DNA of 64,000 bases, taken from NCBI GenBank assembly GCA_024449915.1, contig JAMZAV010003235.1, forward strand, positions 1 through 64,000, given 5' to 3'. The notes under the pieces are model-generated. The model made no database searches, was not told where the DNA came from, and saw only the letters and a program-made list of their open reading frames with translations. Shown piece by piece: positions 12,924 to 23,604 of this stretch. Origin of the DNA: Sweltsa coloradensis (taxonomy: Eukaryota > Arthropoda > Insecta > Plecoptera > Chloroperlidae). Numbering within the stretch: the first letter of the stretch is position 1; every line of letters begins with the position of its first letter. A program made the translations under genes and the position numbers.

Positions 12924-14107
12924 AGCACCAAGCGATTATTTTATATTTGACCTTTGTCGTTTTGATAAAAACTCTACTTGCGATTAGTGTATTCATAAAT
13001 TAACTTAGTAAAGGATTTGCCATGAACATCAAAGGTTTACCTTTGGTATTCACAGATGGTCGACAAAATTGACAACAAGGTTGGAAGTGCTGCTTTTATT
13101 GCTCCAGTTGCGCTCCACCTTACCTGAAGTCGTTTCAGGCTAAGCGACGTGTTTCCAGTTGTTCACTGCAGAGGATTATTACGCCATCCGTGAAGCTCTT
13201 AAATACCTTCTTAAGCGCTGTCGTTGTGAGAATAGCCTTTTGTGTTGCAGTATAGCTTAAGTTCACTTCAAGGCTGATATAACTGCATGTATTCTAGTCA
13301 TCATTGTACTAAGACTCCCAATTCTATTTAGAAAAACTAACCTCTAAGGGATATAGAATAGAGTTTTGTTGGATACCTGGACACGTGGGCATAGAGGGAA
13401 ATGAACACGCTGATCGGGCTGCTAAGGAAGCTTCCCAGCGTCGCGACGTTGATTTCAATCTAGTTCCCGTTCCAGATGTCAAGAGTGGATACAAGCAAAG
13501 ATTGTTGGATTTGCGACAAGCATCGTGGGATGTGTTGCAAAATAACAAATTGCATAGTGTGATGCCCACATTGACTAACAAAATTCGTCCACCTACGTCT
13601 CGACTCTCACGTAGAGAAGAGGTGGTATTGTCTAGAATTCGTATAGGCCATACACGCCTAAAAACACGGATATCTCTTAACCAGAGAAAAGGTTATTCCC
13701 ATATGTGACACATGTGATGTACCTTTAACCGTGCATCATATGCTAGCAGAATGTGCCAAATATGATGCATTGCGCACGCAATTTGATCTCTCCCAATCAT
13801 ATGAAGAACTTCTATCATATGATAACGGCGACAAACTTTCTAAATTTCTCATCCATTGTAATCTATTTAACAAATTTAATTCACATCTTACACATTTGTT
13901 TCTTTTCTTTATTTTCATTTACATACATAACTTTTATTTTGCTATTACTTTCTTCATCATCAATTTATTTTGTTATTTATACACTTAGAAAACAATCTAA
14001 TCATCACACATACCTGCATTCACTCTTCTCATTTCCTTTCATTCACAAGGCGGCGCAATATGACCTAACCGGTTGAAGCGCCCTAGTTTCTCACGTCGTC
14101 GTCGTCT
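12924..14107 (+). pseudogene. LINE 3' end fragment (copy F3), C-terminal RNase H
   Basis: Cleanest copy of the repeated fragment. The frame at 13,385-13,708 encodes the end of a non-LTR RNase H domain, beginning in the GIEGNEHADRAAKEA motif that holds the last catalytic Asp, followed by the downstream segment. A further shifted frame (13,731-13,988) matches the C-terminus of the minus-strand LINE at 44,168-44,977. The 5' junction is the same as in F1 and F2, so RT is absent. The first 400 bp contain insertions; from about 13,320 the sequence agrees with the 44-kb copy almost base for base. The 3' end is the GCAATATGACCTAACCGG tail and (GTC)n. Confidence 0.85.
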
Positions 14108-14316
14108 CCCCGTGAGAGATCATGTTCTAGCTTTAGCCCGTGTCCTCCGTGTCTGGTTCTGTCCAGCACGGGTCTGTTGCTGTTCTGACCAGCACGGGTC
14201 TGGACCACACCCCTTCCTCCCCCTACCCGTGGCTGGTTTCTGACCAGCATGGGCTCCTCATCCCCATATCCCCTCGTTTAGAGTTGCGCATTATGACCCA
14301 CTGTTGACGCGCCCTT
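14108..14316 (+). repeat. Last satellite monomer fused to an S-type repeat tail
   Basis: Starts as a normal satellite monomer (GAGAGATCATGTTCTAGC, then CCGTGTCCTCCGTGTC), but after CCCGTGGCTGGTTTCTGACC it continues into the 3' part of the S repeats: CAGCATGGGCTCC, then a GCGCATTATGACCCACTG tail. It shows that satellite and S repeat are homologous over their CCCGTGGCTGGTTCTGAC segment. Confidence 0.75.
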
Positions 14317-14508
14317 TATCTAATTTATAATTTTTCATTTAAATTACTCATTTTCTTTTTGTTATCACCTATCATTTCAATATCATTTCATTAAACTAGA
14401 GTAAACAATGAAACAAACATCAAACACAATTTATACTAATTACCAATATCACAGGCGGCGCAATATGACCTATCGGGCCAAACGCCATAGTTTCTCATGT
14501 CGTCTTTT
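14317..14508 (+). repeat. Diverged LINE 3' tail
   Basis: AT-rich stretch ending in GGCGGCGCAATATGACCTAT and a CTCATGTCGTC end, equivalent to the 3' UTR and terminus of the window's LINE but strongly diverged. Similar short tails lie at 42,411 and 57,480. Confidence 0.65.
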
Positions 14509-14576
14509 ATCCCGGGCCACAATGTGTTGGTGGTACTTGCCAGTTGCCACATCAGTCAGACCTCTGGATTTCTCCC

Positions 14577-14953
14577 CCGTCTGAGCCCGGGGAGAAATTT
14601 GGCTCAGTGCATGGCCCTGCTAATCGTAAAAGCGATTCAAGAGAAAAGTCCACCTCGCAAACATCAGCTAGAAAGAGCGGAGTACCTTACTCCCCGAAAC
14701 TAGAGGCGAGCTCTGGCAATCGTCGTCGGGACCTTGCCCTCTTCCCTTGACGGACCCGCCGGCGATGATGACAATGACACAACGAACGATGACAAAGACG
14801 ATGACGACCGCGACGTGAGAAACACCTCTTCCTCCCCTTACCCGTGGCTGGTTCTGACCAGCATGGACCCTCCCCCCCCCTTAGGCTAGAGTGGTGCATT
14901 GTGACCTAACGGTTTGACGCGTCCTTAATCCAAATAAACCAAAAAAAAAAAAT
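14577..14953 (+). repeat. S repeat copy 1 (SINE-like, A-tailed)
   Basis: Full-length example of a short dispersed repeat of about 370 bp. It has a head GTCTGAGCCCGGGG, then CTAATCGTAAAAGCGATTC, AACATCAGCTAG, ACTCCCCGAAACTAGAGGCG, a GACGATGACGACCGCGACG block, CCCGTGGCTGGTTCTGACC, a tail GTGACCTAACGGTTTGACG, and an A-rich end (14,930-14,953). There is no convincing open frame. The tail resembles the LINE 3' end, so LINE-driven retroposition is a reasonable inference. Confidence 0.7.
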
Positions 14954-14954
14954 T

Positions 14955-15318
14955 GTCTGAGCCCGGGGTAGAATTTGGCCAGTGCATGGACCTTTTAATC
15001 GAAAAGGCGCGGCGAGGGGGGGGGGGTACCCAATGTTACTTCCCAAAACTAGAGGTACGTGAGATATGGCATTCGTCGTTGGGGAAAATTGCCCCTCCCA
15101 TTGACGACCTCCCCGACGAGCGACGACGACAACCAAGACAACACGAACGATGACAAAGACGATGACGACCGCGACGTGATAACCCCCCCTTCCTCCCCGT
15201 ACCGTGGCTGGTTCTGACAAGCATGGGACTTCCCTCCCCTCATCACCTAGGCTACAGTGGCGGCATTATGACTAACTGTTGATGCGCCCCTCAAATCCAA
15301 ATAATAATTTTAATTATT
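14955..15318 (+). repeat. S repeat copy 2
   Basis: Second S unit, directly after copy 1 in the same orientation: head GTCTGAGCCCGGGGTAG, a purine-rich insertion of G near 15,016, the GACGATGACGACCGCGACG block, CCGTGGCTGGTTCTGAC, and a tail with GGCATTATGACTAACTG, ending in an AT-rich run. Confidence 0.7.
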
Positions 15319-15344
15319 GAATGATAGCAATTGTCGAACAAGTA

Positions 15345-15417
15345 TGTCCCGACTGGGGATCGAACCCAGACCCTCCGGCTTTTTGAAGCGATGCTCTACC
15401 AACTGAGCTATCGGGGT
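15345..15417 (-). tRNA. tRNA-like sequence, probably a pseudogene
   Basis: The 73-nt minus-strand sequence folds into standard tRNA segment lengths. The D arm is GCTC/GAGC with an A-box-like TAGCTCAGTTGG, and the T arm is CTGGG-TTCGATC-CCCAG with a perfect B box. The acceptor stem pairs at only 5 of 7 positions, the anticodon stem TCGCT/GCCGG is badly mismatched, and position 33 is C rather than U, so an anticodon (AAA by position) cannot be trusted. It could be a decayed tRNA gene or the head of a SINE. It lies between S repeats 2 and 3. Confidence 0.55.
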
Positions 15418-15491
15418 CTAAGACAAAGTTCAATGCTAAACTGATATACATTGTGATTGTTGAGAGCTATAATATCAATAACTATGGCGCC

Positions 15492-15836
15492 CACCTGAGC
15501 CCGGAGTAGAATTGGCCCAGAGCATGGCTTTGCTAAAGTCGTAAAAGGCGATAAAAGTCCACCTCGCAAACATCAGCTATTGACAGCTTGTAAAAGCGGA
15601 GTATATTACTCCCCGAACCTATAGAGGCGAGCTCTGGTAATCGTCGTCGGGGACACCTTCCCTTTCCCTTGACGACCTCCCGGACGACGATGACAATTGA
15701 CACAACGGACGATAACGATGACAAAGACTTTGACGACAACGACGTGAGAACCCCCTTTCCTCCCCCTATCCCCTAGGCTAGAGTGGTGCATTATTATGAC
15801 CTATACCGGTTGACGCGCCCGCAATCCAATTAAGGG
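15492..15836 (+). repeat. S repeat copy 3
   Basis: Head CCTGAGCCCGGAGTAG, AACATCAGCTATTG, ACTCCCCGAACCTATAG and GACAACGACGTGAGAA, then a shortened 3' part lacking most of CCCGTGGCTGG, and a tail TATGACCTATACCGGTTG. Same orientation as copies 1 and 2. Confidence 0.65.
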
Positions 15837-15975
15837 CCTTTCCTCCCCTTACCCGTGGCTGGTTCTGACCAGCATGGGCTTTTCCTCCCATTTCCCCCAG
15901 TCTAACGTACGTACCTAACTGTTGGCGCGCCATTACCCAAATAAACTTTTAAAAATCTAAAAAAAAACTCTACTA
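15837..15975 (+). repeat. S repeat 3' part only
   Basis: A partial unit that begins at CCCCTTACCCGTGGCTGG and ends GTACCTAACTGTTGGCG plus an A-rich end. It supplies the CCCGTGGCTGG segment that copy 3 lacks. Confidence 0.6.
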
Positions 15976-16373
15976 ATTCACGTAGTAAAATTCTGTATCT
16001 TCTTGTAACACTATTTGTTTTCCGTTTGAATTCGATTCGGACCGACGTCGCCTGGCGGTTCCCTTTGCGCATGTGCAGGATAATTGAACACGCTTCTCAG
16101 CTCGGGCTCGCTCGCTTCCGTGCGCACGCTGTTCCCACCTCAGTCGACGCATGACTGTCGTTGAGGTAACATCGCGACGCGGGAGCACCACATCCGGTAC
16201 CATGGCACACTTCTAACTTAACTGAACGAAATCGGAAGAATTTTGAGTAATATTTAAAAAATAATATATTTATAATAACCTTGTTGCCGTTTTAAAGATA
16301 TAAATCGATCGAGTTTACGTGTTTGTTGTAAGTTAAATTCGAATCGAATTTGCATTTTTTTTTATTTTGGTAA
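15976..16373. other. Unassigned DNA left of LTR element D
   Basis: A moderately GC-rich segment (16,020-16,210) followed by an AT-rich one. No convincing coding region; the 76-codon minus-strand frame here has no recognisable domain. The left LTR of element D stops here about 30 bp short of its expected end, so this is probably flanking DNA exposed by a deletion. Confidence 0.4.
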
Positions 16374-18152
16374 AGTTCTACTTGGGCTAATTATGAGGAT
16401 TAGTCGTATTATAAACAAAGGCCAAGGGGCGCGCTTTGCTAGCTCCGGCACGAAACTAATTTGAAAAGAACTTATGATTAAGAAAACCCGGACATCGGAG
16501 ACACACAACATGGAAGCAATCACATACCACATGAGCACAGGGTTATTTGCATATCCCTGGCTGACTCACCGGGACGCCTGTCCTCACTGGGGTGCGTGCG
16601 CAGCAAGGCTGCGTCCTCCGTCTCGTCTGGAATGAGTGTCGTACACTCACTAGCTTAGTGATTACTAATGATAGGTGGGAGCTTAATGATTAAGTGATTG
16701 GCTGAAGGCATGATAAGCATGAAAACTGAGGAGAACAAGGTGAATATGGGGGAATTTAGGTTCCCCAAACTGGACACAAACTCCTTGGAATTCAGCAGTA
16801 TAATTGTTGGATACACATAATACAACAATTTTACACAAAAGCAAGTAAAAATGATTTGAATTTACGTCGGATCCAACTTAAAACAATAACCTCAGAGGCA
16901 TATGATGGCTTTGAAGAAATACATGGGTGCCTTATTATAATATTAATAATAAGTGGGTTAGTTTCTACTCAGCACTCTCCCTCGGATGTTTGACCGATGC
17001 GATGACCGACGATATGACGCGCTGAGACGCCGCAGATTTAGCGTCCCCTAGTTAGGTACGTCAGTCCAGTGGCGTCGTGACCTCTTCGGTGGGACACCTG
17101 ACCTCGCACACTGGCTCGTGCGGTACGTCTGGCGACGTATGGTTGTGGTCTTCTGGCTTGACAACGACCCCAAGGTACGTTCTCGGTGGCGTGGTTACAT
17201 GGTTACCCACGCTCGCTCGTAGTGGAGGGCTTGACCCCTGATATCGGGTCGATAGTGGAATATGACATGGGAAAGATTAGAGATTGGCTAGGTTCTTTGG
17301 ATGTGGTTGGCTATTGAATTAGGTTAATTGAAAGGGTAGCCATTTCGTTGCTGTTGTCGTCGTAGTAGTGTCGGTGGCGTCACCACATGATGCGCTGGTT
17401 GCACTCACCAAAAACTACTTGAAATAGATTGATTTTTATTATATTTATTAGGTCGAACTTATGTCCGTACCTATTCCGATGCACGGAAATACTGCTTTCG
17501 TTGCCATGATGGCTTCGACCACACTTGAACCACTTTGTAGACGCGCACAAATCGCTGCACTTCACACACCAACTGCTTGATTCGGGGTTCCAACACTTTC
17601 TGCCGGCTTCTCCCTGTGGAGGGCTTCGCGTACCCAACCTCTGACGCGTTGCCCACTGCCTTGAATCACGTGCACCCTGGGGTGGACATTATGTTTACTG
17701 TCAGTCCGGATTGGCAGGTGTTAGGTGTCGGATGGCTCGGATGGACCATGGTCCTTCTGGGTTATTTACCGCCTTGCCATTTTGCCTTCACTGCGACCTT
17801 CAATGTGCGGACGTTACCACCCAGCCTGTCGTTGCACGCCCACCCGTCCCCACACTGCAACTCGCATCTTCTGCCATCGTCGGTACGCTGACTCCTATTT
17901 TTCCTGGGTTGTCTAGAACGCTTCTAGCCCTTAGGCGAGGACTCACCTTGCCTAGCCCACTGGCTGCATGGACCGTCCAGGTCTTAGCTCGAGCTGATTT
18001 GCATATCATACCTTCATTCAATGATAGTCGCCAAATACAAAACCAATCCACAAGGATTCTTAATTAAGATGCATACATTAGTGATTCTAATTAATATAAC
18101 AATAAAATGAAAAATTGAAAGCAGGTAGCAGGTGGTACGGTGTACTGTTACA
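16374..18152 (-). repeat. 3' LTR of element D (end-truncated)
   Basis: Direct repeat of 23,636-25,417. It lacks about 30 bp at its left (U5) end compared with the right LTR. Bases 17,343-17,636 are identical to 24,624-24,917, whereas the remainder differs by many 1-3 base indels. Small open frames inside it (for example 17,380-17,637) occur identically in the other LTR but show no known domain. Confidence 0.8.
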
Positions 18153-18172
18153 ACAGCCCCCTTAACTTTTAG
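18153..18172 (-). promoter_or_regulatory. Polypurine tract of element D
   Basis: On the minus strand this reads CCTAAAAGTTAAGGGGGCTG immediately before the LTR start TGTAACAG. Position and purine content fit the primer for plus-strand DNA synthesis in LTR elements. Confidence 0.6.
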
Positions 18173-21100
18173 GTGACCTGTGACCTCTAAGGTCCCCGTG
18201 AAAAGTTACATACAAACAACAGAAAACAGGTTGGCAATTTTCTTTGTCTCAAATCCTTTGGTTTTAACCTTAACACAAACTATTCCAATTTTTTCTCTTT
18301 ATTCTAAGGGTGGGCAGGTAGTCTCAGTCCAATTTACATTTAAATACCCTTCAAACCTCTTGGCTCATCCTCGACAGTCCCTTCCTAAAAAGACTTAAAT
18401 CACTCAGACTCTACAGGTCTGACATCCCTCGTATGAGAGGGTTAAATTACAATAACACAAACGCCCTCTGGTATCCACCAGCCCACAACAAAGTTTCCCT
18501 CGGGAAAAGACAAGGTTCCGCCTACAATAAACAGGGCGCTACGCCACTGCTTGCAGAAATCCCTAAACCAGGAAGTGTACGCTCGGCCGCCCCCAACCTG
18601 CCGCACACACCACCCCCTCACCAGGCTCCGTCCGCGGCGACGTCATCAGTTCGCACTGTGTCTCCCTTCTCCATAGGCCTGCCTGCTTTCGACGGCCGCG
18701 GCAGAACCGGTCTAAACACACTCGTCGCTGCACGACTTGAAACCTCGCCTGAGCTCCCGGCTCGAACTGTCCTCTGCAGTATAACCGGGTGCACTCCGAA
18801 TAGTGCCTACACGACTACATTACTTCCCTAATGATTTAGAAAACATCATTTATTTAAGATACTGGAACTAGATCCTTCAAATCTGCAACAATTTGATCAC
18901 ACTATCTCTCCGGTTAGCGGGAAGGGCCAAAAATACAGGTAGTTTATACAAACATGAACATTAAAAAAACAATACGGAACGATTGAACAATGAACTGAAA
19001 TCTTAACGGCTTAACGGGTAACAAAACAAAACAACACGCTATCTAAATCAAAGTCTTCCGAGTGGCAGATGGCGGGAAATTACATTTACGCGAATCAAAT
19101 CCGGATACGGGTTTCAAATACAAAACATCCGAAAACAACTTTAAATCAGTGGAGAGAAAGACTCGGTATAAAAGCAAATCTTAACGAACTAACATGGACA
19201 AAAAATAATGCTCTACAGCACCGCTTCAACAAAAGGGGCCAACCTTCCTTCAACAACGCACCCTCGGGCATCAACGACCCTTCAGGTACTAGCACAAGTG
19301 GCGCTGGCGTATTACTAGCCTACTCAGCACCAAACAGCGCCTCCCCTTAGCTACGTCACAGTCCGGACGGCTAAGGACGGTCCGCTAATTGGTCCTGACA
19401 GCTATTGGGCTATAAACACAACTGCGAGACTTTGCTACCCAACCTGTTTGCCCCTCGAGCGGCTTCTCGGGTGGTCCCGTAACTGATGGTTGACACCAGT
19501 CCCCATGTTGTCTGAACCTCAGTCCTTCCTCGCTCTCCTGAGCTTCGTCCTAGAGCTTGCCCTTAGTTCAGCTCGAGTCCTTCTCTCTCGTCCTTCCGTA
19601 TCGTTGCAGTCAACGGCCTTCTTCTGGCGCTCTCTGGTGACAAAGTAACACGTGGTCCACGCGTACATCGATAATCGCCCGCTTTCCCTCTCCTTGACGA
19701 CCACTTCGGACAAGTGGTCGGAGCGGGCTACGTTTTACCCTCCCTTCACTTTCGCTTTCTGCTGCGTTCGTCCGTTGCTCCTCGTACCAGCTGATTTCAT
19801 TCCCTCGCACGGGCCTCGGTCGCACCTACTGTTCCTTGGTTCGACATTGCATAGGTTACCGAAACCCCGCTTTCTTGCTCGCATTCGCGGTTGTTTTCGT
19901 GCTCGTACTTTCCACGAGAAACCCCACACACCACGTGTGCACTACAGGGCACAAACACAAATACATACGGTGCACTCATTGCATGACAAAATACAAAGAT
20001 CTAAAAGGCGCTCGCGTCGCACAACAAATTAACAAAGACATGAATACAAGGCACGAAATACGAGGGCAAGCGGTCTTGTTGACGCAAAACAAAACCAAGT
20101 ACACGACTAACTACAATTGACATTACATATAGGCGGTACACGAATTACAACGTTAAAATGAGCATATCGATAGTCACGAGTACAAATTACCATCACATAT
20201 GACGATATTACATACGAAGTCAAAATTATCATTGACATATAAAGGACGGTAACAGCTAAGTACCAAATTTAAAAATGACGGTATAGGACGGTACACGAAG
20301 TCCAAAAATAAACGACAAGGTGCTTCGCATTCGACACAACAAATTCAATGATTACGCTACAACGTCCGTACTGTGGGTCCTGGTACGTGGTACTTGCGTA
20401 AGTTACTTACATTGTATCACCGCTCACGATTCCCAGCTCGCCCGATAGCTCATTGCTCTCAGGAAGCGTACTATCTCTCTCATATTTACTTCAGCGCTGC
20501 CTTGAGACGCAGAAAGAGTCTCGGTTCTTCAGAACAACAACCAAACAAGTACCTTCCACTAAAGCTACATAGCCTGCTCCTGTCAACCCGGTGGTGACCC
20601 ACACTCACGGCTCGATTAAACCAACGCGCATTAAAACAAAACAACACCAAAACTGAGTACTCTCCGACTCGGTGGACTTTAACAACTTGCCTTCCAATAC
20701 CAAACTCGCACGGGGAACTCAAAACTTTACTCAAAACCTTACATCTGACTGCACTGTCGGCGGGTGGTAAGTCCCTCAAACAAACTCTACGTCCATCTCT
20801 TTCTCTCTCTCTCCCAAAACCAAAACATCACAACACATTGCGGCTACCAGGCGGTCCTTAGATTCCCTCGCGTCAAATAACAGGCTGGCACATCCTACCA
20901 GGCGCGCACCGCTCGTCTAGCGCGTAGGCATTCCATGCACAGTCAACAACATACGATTCTCACAGCGGCGTGGTCCCGTCAAGGTGATCCGATGTTACGT
21001 AGAATCGATAACAAAAAGTCCTGTCGCGTCCTACTGACACCGCGACAGACTATACACCTTGCAGTGAACCAGTTCCCCTCGTTCCGCGTAGTGATGGGGT

Positions 21101-22212
21101 TGAAGTTTAACGTCGGGCAACACCTGTTTGCTCCAGTTGTGTGTTGTTGCATTGCCGGTAACCAAACCTTCGGTCATGACTTGCGCTTGGGGACCCTGTG
21201 CCGTAGTGGATCGGCAATCCATCTCAATCTCATTGCAGGCAAGTAGCTGTGGCGTGGCCTGAACGCCTGAGGCATTAATCCTCGCTTGTCGTCCGGTTAT
21301 CAAGACATGGCGGAGGCACTCTCCCTCTCTCCGCTCGCCACTAGTTTTCCCTCTTCTCTCTGCTTGCGCCGTAGAGGTTGCCGCGGATCGCTCGCACTCT
21401 AGTACGCTGCCCGTGGCTGCCTCTCGCTCGAGCCATCGTTCGTGATAACTTACAAACTGAATAAGCAACTTCTTACCTTTTACAAAAATCTCTTCTCGAG
21501 ATCGAACACACAAATGACAAATACTACATAACACTATACAACACTAGCCCGCGATTCTTTGGTGGCTTCTCTGGCGTTCTTAACCAAAGACCCGGTTCTT
21601 CCCGTAGCACGCTCTGGCTTACAGGGTGGGTAAGTTGTCACCCTCGTACTTGGTGGCTTCTGCCCCCCTATTCCTTCATTGCGTTTCTTCGACTCGGCGT
21701 CGTGTTTCCCACAACATTTCATTGAACTTGACCGTCCCTGGGTTCTTGGTCTCTCGCCGGACCAACACAATGGCGTGTTTCCTCTCAAACATCCCACGTT
21801 ACCGAACAACCAACTGTGGTGTCGGAGCCCCCCTTTGCATTCGGATAAACTCCGGACCCCCCTGCTCTCGTCCACTCCATTACGCTGCCCCACACCACTC
21901 CTCCCCCTCTCCATCAACGACCTGCCCCACAGCCCTTTGTGGCTATGTCCCCCAGTGTATTATGACTCTGGCACTGCGCGATCCATGGCAAAACGTCGTT
22001 CTAGTACTTCGCGATCTTTCTCTTAGGGTGCCTCCCCACCTTCCGCGTTCGCGAAATAGCATTTTCTCGCTCACCAAACTTCTCGTCCACATGAGTTCAT
22101 GCTTGAGGACGCCCGTTCCCCCGTTCCCCCTCCCCAGTAGGTCGCTGTCCCCACTAGCCCCTGGTGATATTCTGGTTGCTGTAAGGGCCTAGTCATCTCG
22201 GCGCGAAGCGTG
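18173..22212 (-). other. Interior of element D without recognisable coding
   Basis: About 4 kb where an autonomous element would carry pol. GC-rich islands (18,560-18,800; 21,250-22,200) alternate with AC-rich DNA. The longest minus-strand frames (21,031-21,534 and 21,534-21,917) contain no protease DTG/DSG, RT YxDD, RNase H or integrase HHCC/DDE pattern that I can see. Frame breaks from sequencing indels could hide a degraded pol, but no isolated motif was found either. Confidence 0.5.
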
Positions 22213-23450
22213 TCACGTGCTTCTCATATTCACCTCGTGCCAACGCTTCGTGCCCGGCCGTTGATCCGCTGTGTCCACCGTTTCCACCTGGTCATAAAAC
22301 CGCCCCCGGTTTTCCGCGCTCTCGGTGACTTGACTGTCTATGGTCACTAGCTTGCCTGACAGCACGTCTACTTCGGCTACTAGGCTGCCTACAGTGCTTT
22401 CTTTCCCTGACAGCACGTCCACTTCGGCTACTAGGCTGGCGACGACGTCGTTCGTCGTGATAACTGATTCTCCCTTCCTCCCGTCTCGAGCCCTTGATCG
22501 TTCTCCTGTCCTCTGGCGTTCGTTTGAGGTGGCGCGTTTTCCCTGTCCCTCCTATCATTGCTTCGCTTAGTTGGGTGAGTCCTACGTCCAACTTATTTTT
22601 CCAGCTTCTTTAGAGCGCGGCACTGTGGTGGCTTCTGTGTGCCTACGTGTCAGCCGATAACCTCCTGGAGGTTTGGTCCTTGAGTCTTCCGCCTGGAACA
22701 TTGAGATTGTCCTGCGATAGTCGCCTGTACAGTGACCTTTGCTCGATCCCCGTCATCGTAGGTCACGTTCCTCGCCCGCGGCTAGAAATTGCCGAAACAC
22801 GGCTTGCGAACTTATTGTTGGTTTCCGTCTTTGCCTGTCGTCCCTGGCTAGTTCTCTAGCTATATTTTCAGCTCGATCCGACTCCCTCCTAGCTTGTTCC
22901 CTAGGCCTCTTTTTCCGCTTGATCCGACTCCTTAGCTTGTTTCCTAGCCTCTTTTTCCGCTCGCTCAGTCCTCCTTAGCTTGTTTCCTAGCCTCTTTTTT
23001 CCAGCTCGCTTAGTCTCCTTAGCTAGAATTCCCCCCGGTGCGAAGGAACTGCAAACATTTGAGTCTGGAAGCCTCCGAATTCAGCCTTGGTGACATACTC
23101 TTTCCCTTTGCGTGGTATCCTCGACGGTAGTGCCGCGTTCCTCTAGTTCGGCTACCTCGTCTTTCTTCCAAGAGCGAGCCCTTCCCTCAGGACTACGCTT
23201 CCATTCACCCGTCCTCTGATATGCGACAGCGTACCTCGCACCTCGGTTCCGCGAACAGAACTCGACACCTGCACCAAGCTATCTCGGCTTCTCCCCAGCT
23301 CGCCGTCGTGTCGAGGCTTGAGTCTGCCCCCAGGCTCCCTCCTTTCTCGCCCTCCTCGCTGTAGTCCCCCATTGTCCCCCCCGGGGTTTTCCCCGCGGGA
23401 CAAACGATCGTAAGTTTCTCATACGCCCCTACTTTTACTTTGGGAAACAA
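22213..23450 (-). pseudogene. Gag-like coiled-coil region of element D, frame-broken
   Basis: Minus-strand frames following the PBS. The first begins near 23,450 (MFPKVKVGAYEKL). Between about 22,860 and 23,040 three shifted frames repeat a charged motif of the type EKEARKQAKES, typical of a long coiled coil. At 22,213-22,440 the motif LVAEVDVLSGK occurs twice in tandem. Position directly after the PBS and the heptad-like composition suggest Gag; no zinc knuckle is seen. Several frame changes are needed, some of which may be assembly indels. The assignment rests on position and composition, not on a domain match. Confidence 0.45.
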
Positions 23451-23588
23451 ATCTCGAAAGGGTATCGTCTTGGTTTCCTAATCGCCCACGTTCGGGTGCC
23501 AGTTGTAGCTCGTTACAATTTCTCTCGCGTGATGGACAATCTATACTGGCATCTAAAAATCTCGGGTCGCGGTAAGATTCGTGCCCAA

Positions 23589-23602
23589 CCGTTGGCGCTC
23601 CA
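23589..23602 (-). promoter_or_regulatory. Primer-binding site of element D
   Basis: The minus strand reads TGGAGCGCCAACGG two bases after the end of the 5' LTR (GAGTTACA). It begins with TGG, complementary to a tRNA CCA end, as primer-binding sites of LTR elements do. The priming tRNA was not identified. Confidence 0.55.
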
Positions 23603-23604
23603 GT

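Noticed and set aside
16020..16210. CpG-rich promoter and first exon of a host gene
   Set aside because: No coding continuation, no splice donor or conserved motif that I could support.
17380..17637. 85-codon minus-strand ORF with Cys residues, repeated at 24,661-24,918
   Set aside because: Identical because it sits in the two LTRs; no recognised zinc-binding spacing and no start context.
21031..21534. 167-codon minus-strand ORF in element D as a possible pol part
   Set aside because: No protease, RT or integrase motif; composition is that of GC-rich non-coding DNA.
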